40,277 nucleotides of DNA. It comes from a virus. The stretch lies in IMG/VR virus record IMGVR_UViG_3300013126_000082, positions 1 through 40,277 of that record; one strand, given 5' to 3'. Shown here in pieces: positions 29,466-37,547 of this stretch (its first letter is position 1; each line of letters starts with the position of its first letter). Position numbers and translations under genes: made by a program. The notes beneath the pieces are model-generated. The model did no database searches and was not told the origin of the DNA. It was given only the letters and a program-made list of their open reading frames with translations.

Positions 29466-30122
29466 ATGTCTTTCGATCTACAAGTCCAGAAATTCTTAGT
29501 CAACGACTGCCCAGTTGACCGCAAGCTTTCTACTTGCCATGGGACTCGCTACCGGTTTCTCGCTTCGGCGTACGACGCAGACTCCATCCCGCTGCCTGAC
29601 TTTACTACAATCTACGTTCGAGACATGCGAGCAGAAGCCTCGCCCGCTTACTGGCGAGCGAACGCCACTAACCCGGAGCTAGTCATTGAGCTCGAGCAGG
29701 TCTCAGATGCGAAGCTGAACAGCATGGCTGACGAAGCCGACTCTTGCTGGCGGCAATTCTCCCACGATGTCCACAAGCGTGTTCGTTGGATGAATCTTCT
29801 AGGCGTTCACTCAGACATCCAGGCCAGGATGCTGTCTCCGCTTGCACTTCGTATCACAGAGATCAATACCTTGCAGGACGACATGCTCGCGATTCTTTAT
29901 TCAGCCAGTACTACAGACATGTCTAAGATCGCAGTCCGGCTGCGAGACCTCGAGCACACTAAAGAAGTGCAAGACCAGGAGCCGATCGTCGTGTCTTTCC
30001 AAGAATTTTTATGGCCCGCGAAAACTAAAAGCATTCCTGCCTGGGCCGCTGGGCGGTATGCGCAAGCTCTCGCAAATCAATTCGCTTCTCCGGCGTCTTC
30101 TTTCGCGCCTTCTGATGTATGA
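29466..30122 (+). CDS. Possible degenerate ThyX-like protein (218 aa)
   Basis: A 218-residue protein. Segments resemble the flavin-dependent thymidylate synthase family: IPLPDFTTIYVRDM followed by AYWRANATNPELVIELE (like the IP-x(n)-WGKNQ-GM block), and LLGVHSDIQARMLSPLALRITEINTLQDD (like GVHKQ-x-ANRLLEP). The expected RHRxxS signature is not present; the equivalent place reads TRYRFLASAY. If related, it has lost the usual catalytic site. The evidence is short and alternatives remain open. It overlaps the polymerase gene by ATGA. Confidence 0.4.
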   Translation: MSFDLQVQKFLVNDCPVDRKLSTCHGTRYRFLASAYDADSIPLPDFTTIYVRDMRAEASPAYWRANATNPELVIELEQVSDAKLNSMADEADSCWRQFSHDVHKRVRWMNLLGVHSDIQARMLSPLALRITEINTLQDDMLAILYSASTTDMSKIAVRLRDLEHTKEVQDQEPIVVSFQEFLWPAKTKSIPAWAAGRYAQALANQFASPASSFAPSDV

Positions 30123-31957
30123 AATCGCACGCCGCCGTTGACTTTGAGAGTACGTTTTTTCCCAAGCGAAAGATAGGTCTGCGCACCATGGGCGTCGACC
30201 AGTATCTATGGCACCCAGAGGTAGAGATTTATCTTTGCTCAATTCACACTCAATGGGGCGAATTCGTAGGGCATCCCGCAGAGTTCAACTGGAGTGAAAT
30301 TGCCGACTTAGACTGGGTGAGCCACAACGCTGGGTTTGACCGCCGTGTGTGGAGAAGGTTCTTGCACGACCACCCAGATCAAGCCTGCTTCAGTCCTAAA
30401 ACCTGGCACTGCACCGCTAATATGACGAGCTGGATGGGTTTGCCACGCGACCTAAAAGGGGCCGTTTCTGCCGTGTTTAACGTGGACATCTCAAAAGACG
30501 CCCGCAAGAAGATGGAGAACAAGACAGCGCGGGAGCTTCAGCAAGGCCCTGACTGGACTTACATTCTCGAGTATGCAGCGCGCGACGCGCTATGGTGTTA
30601 CAAGCTTTGGGAAGAGTGCCATGAAAAGTGGCCGTCTCAGGAGCGAGAGATTTCGGAGATGACCATGCAGCAGTGCTTGCGCGGCCTCCCGGTTGATGAA
30701 GAATACGTAGACTGGGCGCTCAGCAGACTGGAGCGCGTCTGCTGGGAGACAAAGAAAGTTTTGCCGTGGGCCAATGGCACTAGCGAAGAAGCAGCAGTGC
30801 TATCTCCGATCGCTTTAGCAGAAGAATGCCGCAAGATAGGCGTGACTCCCCCGGTCTCTCTAGCCGAAGACAACCCAGCTTGTCAGAAATGGGAGCGCGA
30901 AAACATCAACATCTCGTGGGTCCAAGCCATGAGGCGCTATCGCAAAGCCAACCTGCTGAAGACAAAGTTCCTCAGCATGAAGACGCGGATCTCTCCCGCT
31001 ACCGGACGCATCGACTTTTCTCAAAAGTATTGTGGTGCCCACACAAAGCGTACCTCTGGCGGCGACAACTCCGCGTCAAGCAAGGGGTTCAACGTTCAGG
31101 GCTTTCAGCGCGATCCGTTTGCCTGCGTCGAATTGGCCGAAGGACAGAAAGTTCGAGAACTGCCTCTGCAAGACCAAGTAGACATGCGGCGTGCGATCCA
31201 CGCAGAGAAAGACGGCGAGATTATCGTAGCGGACCTGGCGCAAATCGAGCCTCGTACTTTGGCTTGGGTCACAGATGACCGAGCAAAGATCAAACTGATC
31301 AACCAAGGGATGTCAGTCTATCAGGTGCATGCAGTCCAGACGCTCGGTTGGAAAGGCGGCACGCTAAAGAAGGAAGACTCTCACAAATATGCTCTCTGCA
31401 AGATGCGTGTCCTCGGACTTTCTTACGGCTGTGGCTGGGTCCGGTTTGTGGATTACTGCTGGTCGCAATTCGGACATCTCATCACGCCGCGTGAGAGCAA
31501 GATGCAAGTCAATGATTTTCGTAGGAAAGAGCGGAAGATCGTTGCCTTTTGGAATAAGCTCGGCGTTCAGTTAGAAAACGCGATCGGCGGAGACTTAGTG
31601 ATTGAACTTCCGACTTGGAACAACATGGTCTATCGGAACGTGAAGAAAGTCGAAGGCCAACTTTCTGCGACGTTGGCGACTGGGCGGGTCAATCGCTTAT
31701 GGGGCAGCCTGCTTTGCGAAAACGTTATCCAGGCGATCGCTAGAGACGTCTTTTATGAAAAACTTGTCAAAATCGAACGAGGCGGAGTACCAACCTTGTT
31801 TGCCGTGCATGATGAAGGCATTACCGATCAAATTCACAAGTCGCAAGCGCAGGAAGCTTTGGAATTCGTGTATGAAGTCATGCGAGAAGAGTGTTCGTGG
31901 ATGCCTGGCATCGCACTGGACACCGAAGCTTTCACCACGCCTTTCTACAAAAAGTAA
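30119..31957 (+). CDS. Family A DNA polymerase with 3'-5' exonuclease
   Basis: A 612-residue DNA polymerase. The N-terminal DnaQ-like exonuclease has VDFES (residues 7-11, D8 and E10), SHNAGFD (68-74) and YAARD (152-156). The polymerase part has motif A IIVADLAQIEPR (368-379, D372), motif B KYALCKMRVLGLSYG (423-437) and motif C VHDEG (563-567, D565). The residue equivalent to E. coli Pol I F762 is Leu (L432). It would replicate the phage genome with the primase-helicase downstream. It starts by ATGA overlap with the ThyX-like gene. Confidence 0.9.
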   Translation: MKSHAAVDFESTFFPKRKIGLRTMGVDQYLWHPEVEIYLCSIHTQWGEFVGHPAEFNWSEIADLDWVSHNAGFDRRVWRRFLHDHPDQACFSPKTWHCTANMTSWMGLPRDLKGAVSAVFNVDISKDARKKMENKTARELQQGPDWTYILEYAARDALWCYKLWEECHEKWPSQEREISEMTMQQCLRGLPVDEEYVDWALSRLERVCWETKKVLPWANGTSEEAAVLSPIALAEECRKIGVTPPVSLAEDNPACQKWERENINISWVQAMRRYRKANLLKTKFLSMKTRISPATGRIDFSQKYCGAHTKRTSGGDNSASSKGFNVQGFQRDPFACVELAEGQKVRELPLQDQVDMRRAIHAEKDGEIIVADLAQIEPRTLAWVTDDRAKIKLINQGMSVYQVHAVQTLGWKGGTLKKEDSHKYALCKMRVLGLSYGCGWVRFVDYCWSQFGHLITPRESKMQVNDFRRKERKIVAFWNKLGVQLENAIGGDLVIELPTWNNMVYRNVKKVEGQLSATLATGRVNRLWGSLLCENVIQAIARDVFYEKLVKIERGGVPTLFAVHDEGITDQIHKSQAQEALEFVYEVMREECSWMPGIALDTEAFTTPFYKK

Positions 31958-31960
31958 TTT

Positions 31961-32161
31961 ATGCCAAAGACAACTGAACAACTAAGAAAAATGGATCCGG
32001 AAGACTTGACGGCCCACGACTTCGTGGCCTTGTCGATTCTTGTCGGATTGGTCGCCAACACCCCATCCGAAGCGCAGCGTTTTACGCACCAAGCGCTCGT
32101 GAAGAAAAGCCGAGACCTCGCCGACATGTTCTTGCTTCAACGAGAGGAGCGTGCGTCATGA
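31961..32161 (+). CDS. Hypothetical protein (66 aa)
   Basis: A 66-residue helical protein (LTAHDFVALSILVGLVANTPSEAQRF) with no recognised family. It sits 3 bases after the polymerase and overlaps the Nudix gene by ATGA, so it is co-translated with the nucleotide-metabolism genes. Confidence 0.6.
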   Translation: MPKTTEQLRKMDPEDLTAHDFVALSILVGLVANTPSEAQRFTHQALVKKSRDLADMFLLQREERAS

Positions 32162-32688
32162 GCAACGCTGAGAAAAACTCAGAAGAACCCGCGAAGTGCT
32201 CAGACGCGCTGGTTGACAAACGGTTTCTCAACGCGCCGTACCCACACTTCACTGTGTCGGTCATCCCTTTCGATCCCGAAACTCACGAGTGCGCTATCCT
32301 TTGGCGCGGGGACGGAGTCCGGTCTGCGAAAAACTGTCTCGCCCTGCCTTCAGGGCTGCTCGAACATGGGGAAAACTTCAACCTTTCGCTCGCTCGAGAA
32401 CTTTCCGAAGAACTCGGGCTGCCCTTCGTAAGTCGAGACGTCACATTCCGGACGTTATACCGCAACATCCCAGGCGACGGGTTCGATTGGGTCATCGGCA
32501 TCTGGACAATGCCCGTGTTTAACCTTCGTGATCACGCAAAAAATGTCGAGCCTCACAAGCATGACTGGATCGCGGTAGTGCCCATTGAAGTGCTATGGCT
32601 TTTGGTTCAAGTGCCTGGCCTTTGGAGTGGCGGGCTTGCTGACGCATTGCGGCCGGTCGTGTTGAAACTCAAAGACGAACTTCAATGA
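32158..32688 (+). CDS. Nudix hydrolase
   Basis: A 176-residue protein with a complete Nudix box, G66-x5-E72-x7-REL-x-EE-x-G (GLLEHGENFNLSLARELSEELG, residues 66-87). Nudix enzymes hydrolyse nucleoside diphosphate linkages. In a modification operon it could remove dCTP or an unwanted nucleotide, as T4 does with its dCTPase, or it could clean up damaged nucleotides. Substrate unknown. It precedes the kinase with an ATGA overlap. Confidence 0.8.
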   Translation: MSNAEKNSEEPAKCSDALVDKRFLNAPYPHFTVSVIPFDPETHECAILWRGDGVRSAKNCLALPSGLLEHGENFNLSLARELSEELGLPFVSRDVTFRTLYRNIPGDGFDWVIGIWTMPVFNLRDHAKNVEPHKHDWIAVVPIEVLWLLVQVPGLWSGGLADALRPVVLKLKDELQ

Positions 32689-33356
32689 ATCACCCCATCA
32701 TCGTCATCGAAGGTCCCGACGCGACTGGGAAGACCACGCTTGCCGACCACTATTGCGAAAAGTACGGCGGCCGCAAGATTCATCTCACGCTGCGAAAGTC
32801 TATGTTCGCTTATCAAGTCGGCAGTCTTTGGCTGGCGACTAAGTGGAGCAAGCACTGTCCGGTTATCATTGACCGTCACTGGCCTAGCGAGAACATTTAC
32901 GCAGGCGCTTACCGAGGCGGCACACTTCTTGAAGAAGAAGCGGAGTGGCTCGCCCGGGTGATGTCTTATCTGGGCGTGTTTTACGTAGTCGCTCTTATGG
33001 GCTCTATCCAAAGAATGCTGCAGGCTCACCGGGATACTTTCGCCGCTCGCAAAGAAATGTATGAGCCGTCCTTGCAGTATGAAATGGTGGTCCGCGGCTA
33101 CTGGGACTGGTATTACGGCAGCCACACGACCGCTGAGGACATTGGGTACTGTCGTGCTCATGCACCCATGCGCGAAAAGCACATGTCTTGCTTTCTATAC
33201 GACCGAGATCTTGACGGCGCAGATCTGCCTGCATTTACGCACGACGTTCACGTCTTGTCTACGGCTTGGAGAAAGCATTGCATGCAAGACAAGTTCGCAG
33301 CTCGACTTACCACACACAAAAAATCATTCCTCCACGAATGTGGCTACCGCTCATGA
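32685..33356 (+). CDS. Deoxynucleoside monophosphate kinase (thymidylate kinase-like)
   Basis: A 223-residue P-loop kinase. EGPDATGKTT (residues 9-18) is the ATP-binding loop, and DRHWPSENIYAGAYRGG (about 64-80) is the Tmk-like DR-x(n)-S motif. It would phosphorylate dNMPs; in T4 such a kinase (gp1) converts hm-dCMP to the diphosphate. It overlaps the ThyA-like gene by ATGA. Substrate range cannot be read from the sequence. Confidence 0.75.
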   Translation: MNHPIIVIEGPDATGKTTLADHYCEKYGGRKIHLTLRKSMFAYQVGSLWLATKWSKHCPVIIDRHWPSENIYAGAYRGGTLLEEEAEWLARVMSYLGVFYVVALMGSIQRMLQAHRDTFAARKEMYEPSLQYEMVVRGYWDWYYGSHTTAEDIGYCRAHAPMREKHMSCFLYDRDLDGADLPAFTHDVHVLSTAWRKHCMQDKFAARLTTHKKSFLHECGYRS

Positions 33357-34189
33357 ATACCTACACCGACGCAGTCTCAGCCGACATCGCTTGGGACCAT
33401 CTTTTACACGACATCTGCACCTTCGGGGAGAAGACAGCTCCTAGAGGAATGCCGATCACTGAAATCATCGGCAACCAAGTCATCGTGGACATGCAGCACC
33501 CGGTAATCACTTGCGTTGAAAGAAAGTTGAGCTACACTTTCATGCTTGCCGAAGCGTGGTGGATTCTGTCCGGGAAGAAAGACGTGCCGAGCATTGAGAA
33601 GTATTGCAAGGTCATCACAAAATTCTCCGACGATGGGCTCACGTTCTTTGGCGCTTACGGCCCGCCGATATCTGAGCAGTTAGACTACGTTGTCGACTGT
33701 CTCAAAGGCGACCGCGACTCTCGGCAAGCCGTGCTCACCATCTGGAGACAAAACCCGCAGCGCTCGAAAGACATCCCTTGCACAGTCGCCGTGCAGTGGG
33801 TTATCCGAGACGGGCACTTGCACTGTATTGACACCATGCGAAGCAACGACGCATGGCTCGGGTTTCCTTACGACGTGTTCAACTTCTCCATGCTGTCCTG
33901 GCACGTGCTCGAACAGCTACGAAGGTTGTCTGAGTACCGAGACTTGAAGCTCGGCGCGCTGTTTTTGCAGGCGGGGTCGCACCACCTGTACGACCGCGAC
34001 ATGATAAAGTACCAGCAGCTGAAGCAGACCAATCGGCTTCGCCACAACTTCGGCGGAGTCGCTGGGCATGCCCTTTCTGCTAGCTCCGTAGTGGACCAGC
34101 TAGCCTTTGCCCTAGGCGAGCCAGTTCCCGCCGGGACTCAGTCAGGCTCCTTCTTTTGGTTTTTTAACAACCAGCTTAGAAATTCTTAA
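33353..34189 (+). CDS. dCMP-type ThyA-family enzyme, candidate dCMP hydroxymethylase
   Basis: A 278-residue member of the thymidylate synthase fold. Catalytic Cys is C143 (DIPCTVAVQW), the phosphate-binding segment is RDSRQAV (121-127), MRSNDAWLG (162-170) carries the conserved Arg-Ser-x-Asp, and HLY (211-213) matches the HxY motif. At the place of the Asn that recognises dUMP (E. coli ThyA N177) it has Asp (D174, FPYD), as in dCMP hydroxymethylases. It should therefore act on dCMP rather than dUMP; hydroxymethylation or methylation at C5 are both possible. Start 33353 (MNTYTDAV) overlaps the kinase stop by ATGA. Confidence 0.8.
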   Translation: MNTYTDAVSADIAWDHLLHDICTFGEKTAPRGMPITEIIGNQVIVDMQHPVITCVERKLSYTFMLAEAWWILSGKKDVPSIEKYCKVITKFSDDGLTFFGAYGPPISEQLDYVVDCLKGDRDSRQAVLTIWRQNPQRSKDIPCTVAVQWVIRDGHLHCIDTMRSNDAWLGFPYDVFNFSMLSWHVLEQLRRLSEYRDLKLGALFLQAGSHHLYDRDMIKYQQLKQTNRLRHNFGGVAGHALSASSVVDQLAFALGEPVPAGTQSGSFFWFFNNQLRNS

Positions 34190-34220
34190 ATACAATTTGA
34201 TTTCGCTACCAACTCGTTTT

Positions 34221-34226
34221 TGTAAT
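34221..34226 (+). promoter_or_regulatory. Weak promoter candidate for the primase-helicase
   Basis: A TTGATT box (34197-34202), 18-base gap and TGTAAT (34221-34226). The start context TTTTGTCATGGG agrees with the leaderless family, but the core GTTAGTTAT is missing. Confidence 0.3.
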
Positions 34227-34239
34227 AGTTTGTTTTGTC

Positions 34240-36354
34240 ATGGGCCAATCAGACATCCAGTTCCCTACTATACCTAACCTTTCATCTGCGGAAGTTACTT
34301 TTTCTAACCCGGCGGAATTCGTGCCACGAGTTCCTAAGTTCAAGACAAAACGACTCTACAAAGAATGGTTGGCGCAGGAGTCTTCAGAGCACTGCTTATA
34401 CTCTGGGTTTGTGGGCGTCATCCCTGCTCTGCGGGTACAAACTTCGTCTAACCCCATTCACTCCATGCATGCGATCGTCGCGGACTACGACTCGCAGATT
34501 TCAGGAGAGGACTTGGAGAGCATGCTCGACCGGGCAAAAGACAACGCGCCTAACTGGGTGCATACGACTCCGTCAGGCGGCGCTCGTTTGATATGGACAT
34601 TAGACCGCCCTGTGTTAATCGCTTCGCCGGCGATCTTACAGAAAACTCTGCGCGCTATCGCTAAGTCGTTAGACCTGCGCGGTCTTCTTCCAGGTTTTGA
34701 TCTGCAGGACGCTTTCATGAATGCCAGCATCTACTACGATGTCGGGCGAGACTGGATCGAGATCACCAACCACAAGCCGATGAAGGCTTCCTTCGTCGAA
34801 GGGCTGATCCTCAAATCCTCGGAAGGCGTCAAATGGGCTGGGGAAGAAATTCCGCTGGATGTCATAGAGCGAAAGATGCAGGAAGACTTCCCCGGCCGCT
34901 GGGATGGGCCTTTTGTAGAAGGCGCTCGCGGTGTTCGGTTTTGGGATGCCTTAGCCGACAACCCGTCTGCGGCGATCGTGCGTCCTACCGGGATGCAGTG
35001 CTTTACTGGGCCTCTTGGGTTTGTCCCATGGAGCAAGATCTTCGGCCCAGGTTTTGTCGAGCAGTTCACTACCACGCAGTTAGGCGAAGTCGTTGAGGAC
35101 GTATGGTACGACGGGCGAATATATTGGTACCAGTCAAGCGACGGAAAATGGGAGCCGCGGGCGGAAAAAGAAATGAGCCGCTACCTCAAAGTAGAAAAAG
35201 AGCTCTCAGCCGATAAGGGCCGCGACGCTACGTTCTCCGAAGTGGAGCAAGCCCTTCACATGATCGACCAGCATCGGCGCGTCGCCGGAGCAGCGCCATT
35301 TATCTTCCGCCTCCCAGGCATGATTGAGTACATGGGCGAAAGAGTTCTGAATACAGCTCAAGTGAGAGTCTTGCAGCCGGCGAGTGGCGTGAAAGACTGG
35401 GGCGACAAGTTTCCGTGGATCTGTGAGTTTTTAGAGAATTTCTTTGACAGTGAAGAGCAGCTTCTATTTTTCATCAGCTGGCTGAAGAGGTTCTATTGCT
35501 CTGCGTTAGAGGGAATGCCCAATCAAGGGCAAGCGCTTTTCATCGCAGGCGAGTCCGGCCAAGGCAAAACACTGCTATCTAACCGGATCGTGTCTGGGCT
35601 GATGGGCGGGCACCAAGACGCGTCGAAGTTTTTATTAGGTGAGTCCGACTTCAATAAGAAGCTGTTCCACCGTGGACTGTGGACTATTGACGACGCCACG
35701 CCAGGCGACAGCGTGTCTGACCACAAGAAGTTTTCGTCTCTCTTGAAGAAAGTCACCGCAAACACCAGCTTTGAATACCACGCCAAATTCCAAGACTCAG
35801 CGATGGTCGAGTGGAGTGGCCGCGTGATTGTAACCGGCAACGTAGATGCAGAAAGCCTTCGGATCCTCCCAGACCTCGATACTTCCATCTTAGACAAGAT
35901 CATGCTTTTCAAGGTGGCCACCATCAACAAGAAGTTTCCCGAAAGCAAGACTTTGCAGAGCATCATTGACAAAGAACTTCCCTTCCTCGGCGCTTACCTG
36001 CTCGAGTTCGAAACGCCAAAAGAATGCGACGGCGGAAGCCAGCGGTACGGCATCGCAAGCTACCATCATCCTGAACTTCGCCTGGCAGCCGGCGAAAGTA
36101 CTGACGCGACAGTGCTCGGCGAAATTCTCGAGTCCTTTATGCAAGCCCGAGAAAAATCTGGCGAGCCGATCCCATGGGTCGGGACTGCGACTGCGCTCAT
36201 GCAAGACATTCTGCTTGACGACGTGCTTCGCAGCATGATCGGACGAAACTCTGTCAAATGGCTTGGCATCCAGCTCGGCAAACTTGAATCACAAGGCAAG
36301 AAAGTCACCTCCCGCCGGCTTCACGGCAAGAAAGTTTACACCATACAACTATGA
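34240..36354 (+). CDS. Primase-helicase (AEP-like primase with SF3 helicase)
   Basis: A 704-residue protein. The N-terminal domain has VADYDS (80-85, catalytic acidic pair) and HTTPSGGARLIW (108-119), like archaeo-eukaryotic-type primases. The C-terminal ATPase has AGESGQGKT (about 434-442) and LWTIDDA (Walker B, about 484-490), typical of superfamily 3 helicases. It would unwind and prime the replication fork. It overlaps the glycosyltransferase gene by ATGA. Confidence 0.8.
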   Translation: MGQSDIQFPTIPNLSSAEVTFSNPAEFVPRVPKFKTKRLYKEWLAQESSEHCLYSGFVGVIPALRVQTSSNPIHSMHAIVADYDSQISGEDLESMLDRAKDNAPNWVHTTPSGGARLIWTLDRPVLIASPAILQKTLRAIAKSLDLRGLLPGFDLQDAFMNASIYYDVGRDWIEITNHKPMKASFVEGLILKSSEGVKWAGEEIPLDVIERKMQEDFPGRWDGPFVEGARGVRFWDALADNPSAAIVRPTGMQCFTGPLGFVPWSKIFGPGFVEQFTTTQLGEVVEDVWYDGRIYWYQSSDGKWEPRAEKEMSRYLKVEKELSADKGRDATFSEVEQALHMIDQHRRVAGAAPFIFRLPGMIEYMGERVLNTAQVRVLQPASGVKDWGDKFPWICEFLENFFDSEEQLLFFISWLKRFYCSALEGMPNQGQALFIAGESGQGKTLLSNRIVSGLMGGHQDASKFLLGESDFNKKLFHRGLWTIDDATPGDSVSDHKKFSSLLKKVTANTSFEYHAKFQDSAMVEWSGRVIVTGNVDAESLRILPDLDTSILDKIMLFKVATINKKFPESKTLQSIIDKELPFLGAYLLEFETPKECDGGSQRYGIASYHHPELRLAAGESTDATVLGEILESFMQAREKSGEPIPWVGTATALMQDILLDDVLRSMIGRNSVKWLGIQLGKLESQGKKVTSRRLHGKKVYTIQL

Positions 36355-37547
36355 AAATCATACATGTTCTCGGCCGCGGCTTAGAAGGCTGCGGTGTTTC
36401 CCGCTACGCAATAGAGTTTCACAACTGGGCGAAGAAGGCCGGCCACGACAGCTTTCTCATCGCGCTGGAGAAGCCGTGGACTGTCGGTGCTTACCTGAAG
36501 AAAACTCTCCCAGACCTGCTCAACCTGAAACCAGCCGACTTTGAGAGCTACATAGACGACATTCTCGCAGCCGACCTTGTCATCACCCACTCCTTCCCGC
36601 CAAAATCTTCAGACGCGGAAGTCTGCCGAGTGTGGAATAAGCTGATCGAGTCGCCCCGCCAAGCGATGCTCGTCCACACCTGCCATGATCATCACCCCAT
36701 GAGCTGGGCCAGAAACTACGATTTCTTTCCAGGAATTCTCAAACACGACGGGATGCTTGTTCACGCGACGAATGGGAAGTTGCCGGCGAAAGTGAAAGCT
36801 TTGGACTCTCAGTTCCCCGTCTTGCCGCTCGTGCTCGGCATGGAGTTCGGCAACCAATCAGACTGGGTGCCCACAAAACAGCAGCAGAGACGCATATCCT
36901 ACGTCGGGCGCTACGCCAACTTCAAAGACCCGAGCCGGATGATCCCTCTATGGGCTCAGATTGGCGCCCAAAATGACATCGAAGTCACTTTGTTTGGCAT
37001 CGCAAGGGTTATTGAGTCGGCGTGGATCCGAGGTCACTATCAGTGTCGCGACATGGAACGCTCCGCTGGGAAGAAAGACTTTACCCGGAGAACTGACCGG
37101 GTTGGATTCTACCAAGCTTACCCGCGCGAAGTCGGTTTGGAATATCTCCGGCACACGGCAGTCATGGCCGACTTTTACACCCTCCCAGTCTATGGCCTTT
37201 CTATGGAGTACGCCATGTTCGAAGCTGTCGACTGCGGGAGTGTCCTTCTCACTGAGCCTCGCTATGTCCAAGAAGCGCCAGTCTTTCTAAACGACGGAGT
37301 CGTCGGCGATTACATCACTCCGCTGACGTTGGCAGCTACGCTCCGCGAGCCGCTTATTTTCACTGTGAACGGGAAGGATCTTCCACCTGTGAAAGTCACC
37401 ACTGAAGTCGGCCCGACAGATCGCATCGTGGAAGTGATGAATTCGGCTAAGACCCGGGAGGAAATCCGGCAAGAAGCTTTTGCCTTCGCGAAGAGTTTGC
37501 ATTCTTCTGCCCAGGTGTTCCCGTGGACCATCGAACAAATTTTATGA
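36351..37547 (+). CDS. GT-B glycosyltransferase (GT4-like), possible DNA glycosyltransferase
   Basis: A 398-residue protein with a GT-B layout: an N-terminal Rossmann region beginning MKIIHVLGRGLEGCGVSRYAIEFHNWAKKAGH, and a C-terminal region with ISYVGRYANFKDP (about 182-194) and LSMEYAMFEAVDCG (about 284-297, the E of the acid-base motif). It lies between the primase-helicase and the C5-cytosine methyltransferase, each by ATGA overlap, unlike the virion-side transferases at 5570-7973. Transfer of a sugar to modified cytosine in DNA is a good hypothesis, but a host glycan target is possible. Confidence 0.7.
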   Translation: MKIIHVLGRGLEGCGVSRYAIEFHNWAKKAGHDSFLIALEKPWTVGAYLKKTLPDLLNLKPADFESYIDDILAADLVITHSFPPKSSDAEVCRVWNKLIESPRQAMLVHTCHDHHPMSWARNYDFFPGILKHDGMLVHATNGKLPAKVKALDSQFPVLPLVLGMEFGNQSDWVPTKQQQRRISYVGRYANFKDPSRMIPLWAQIGAQNDIEVTLFGIARVIESAWIRGHYQCRDMERSAGKKDFTRRTDRVGFYQAYPREVGLEYLRHTAVMADFYTLPVYGLSMEYAMFEAVDCGSVLLTEPRYVQEAPVFLNDGVVGDYITPLTLAATLREPLIFTVNGKDLPPVKVTTEVGPTDRIVEVMNSAKTREEIRQEAFAFAKSLHSSAQVFPWTIEQIL

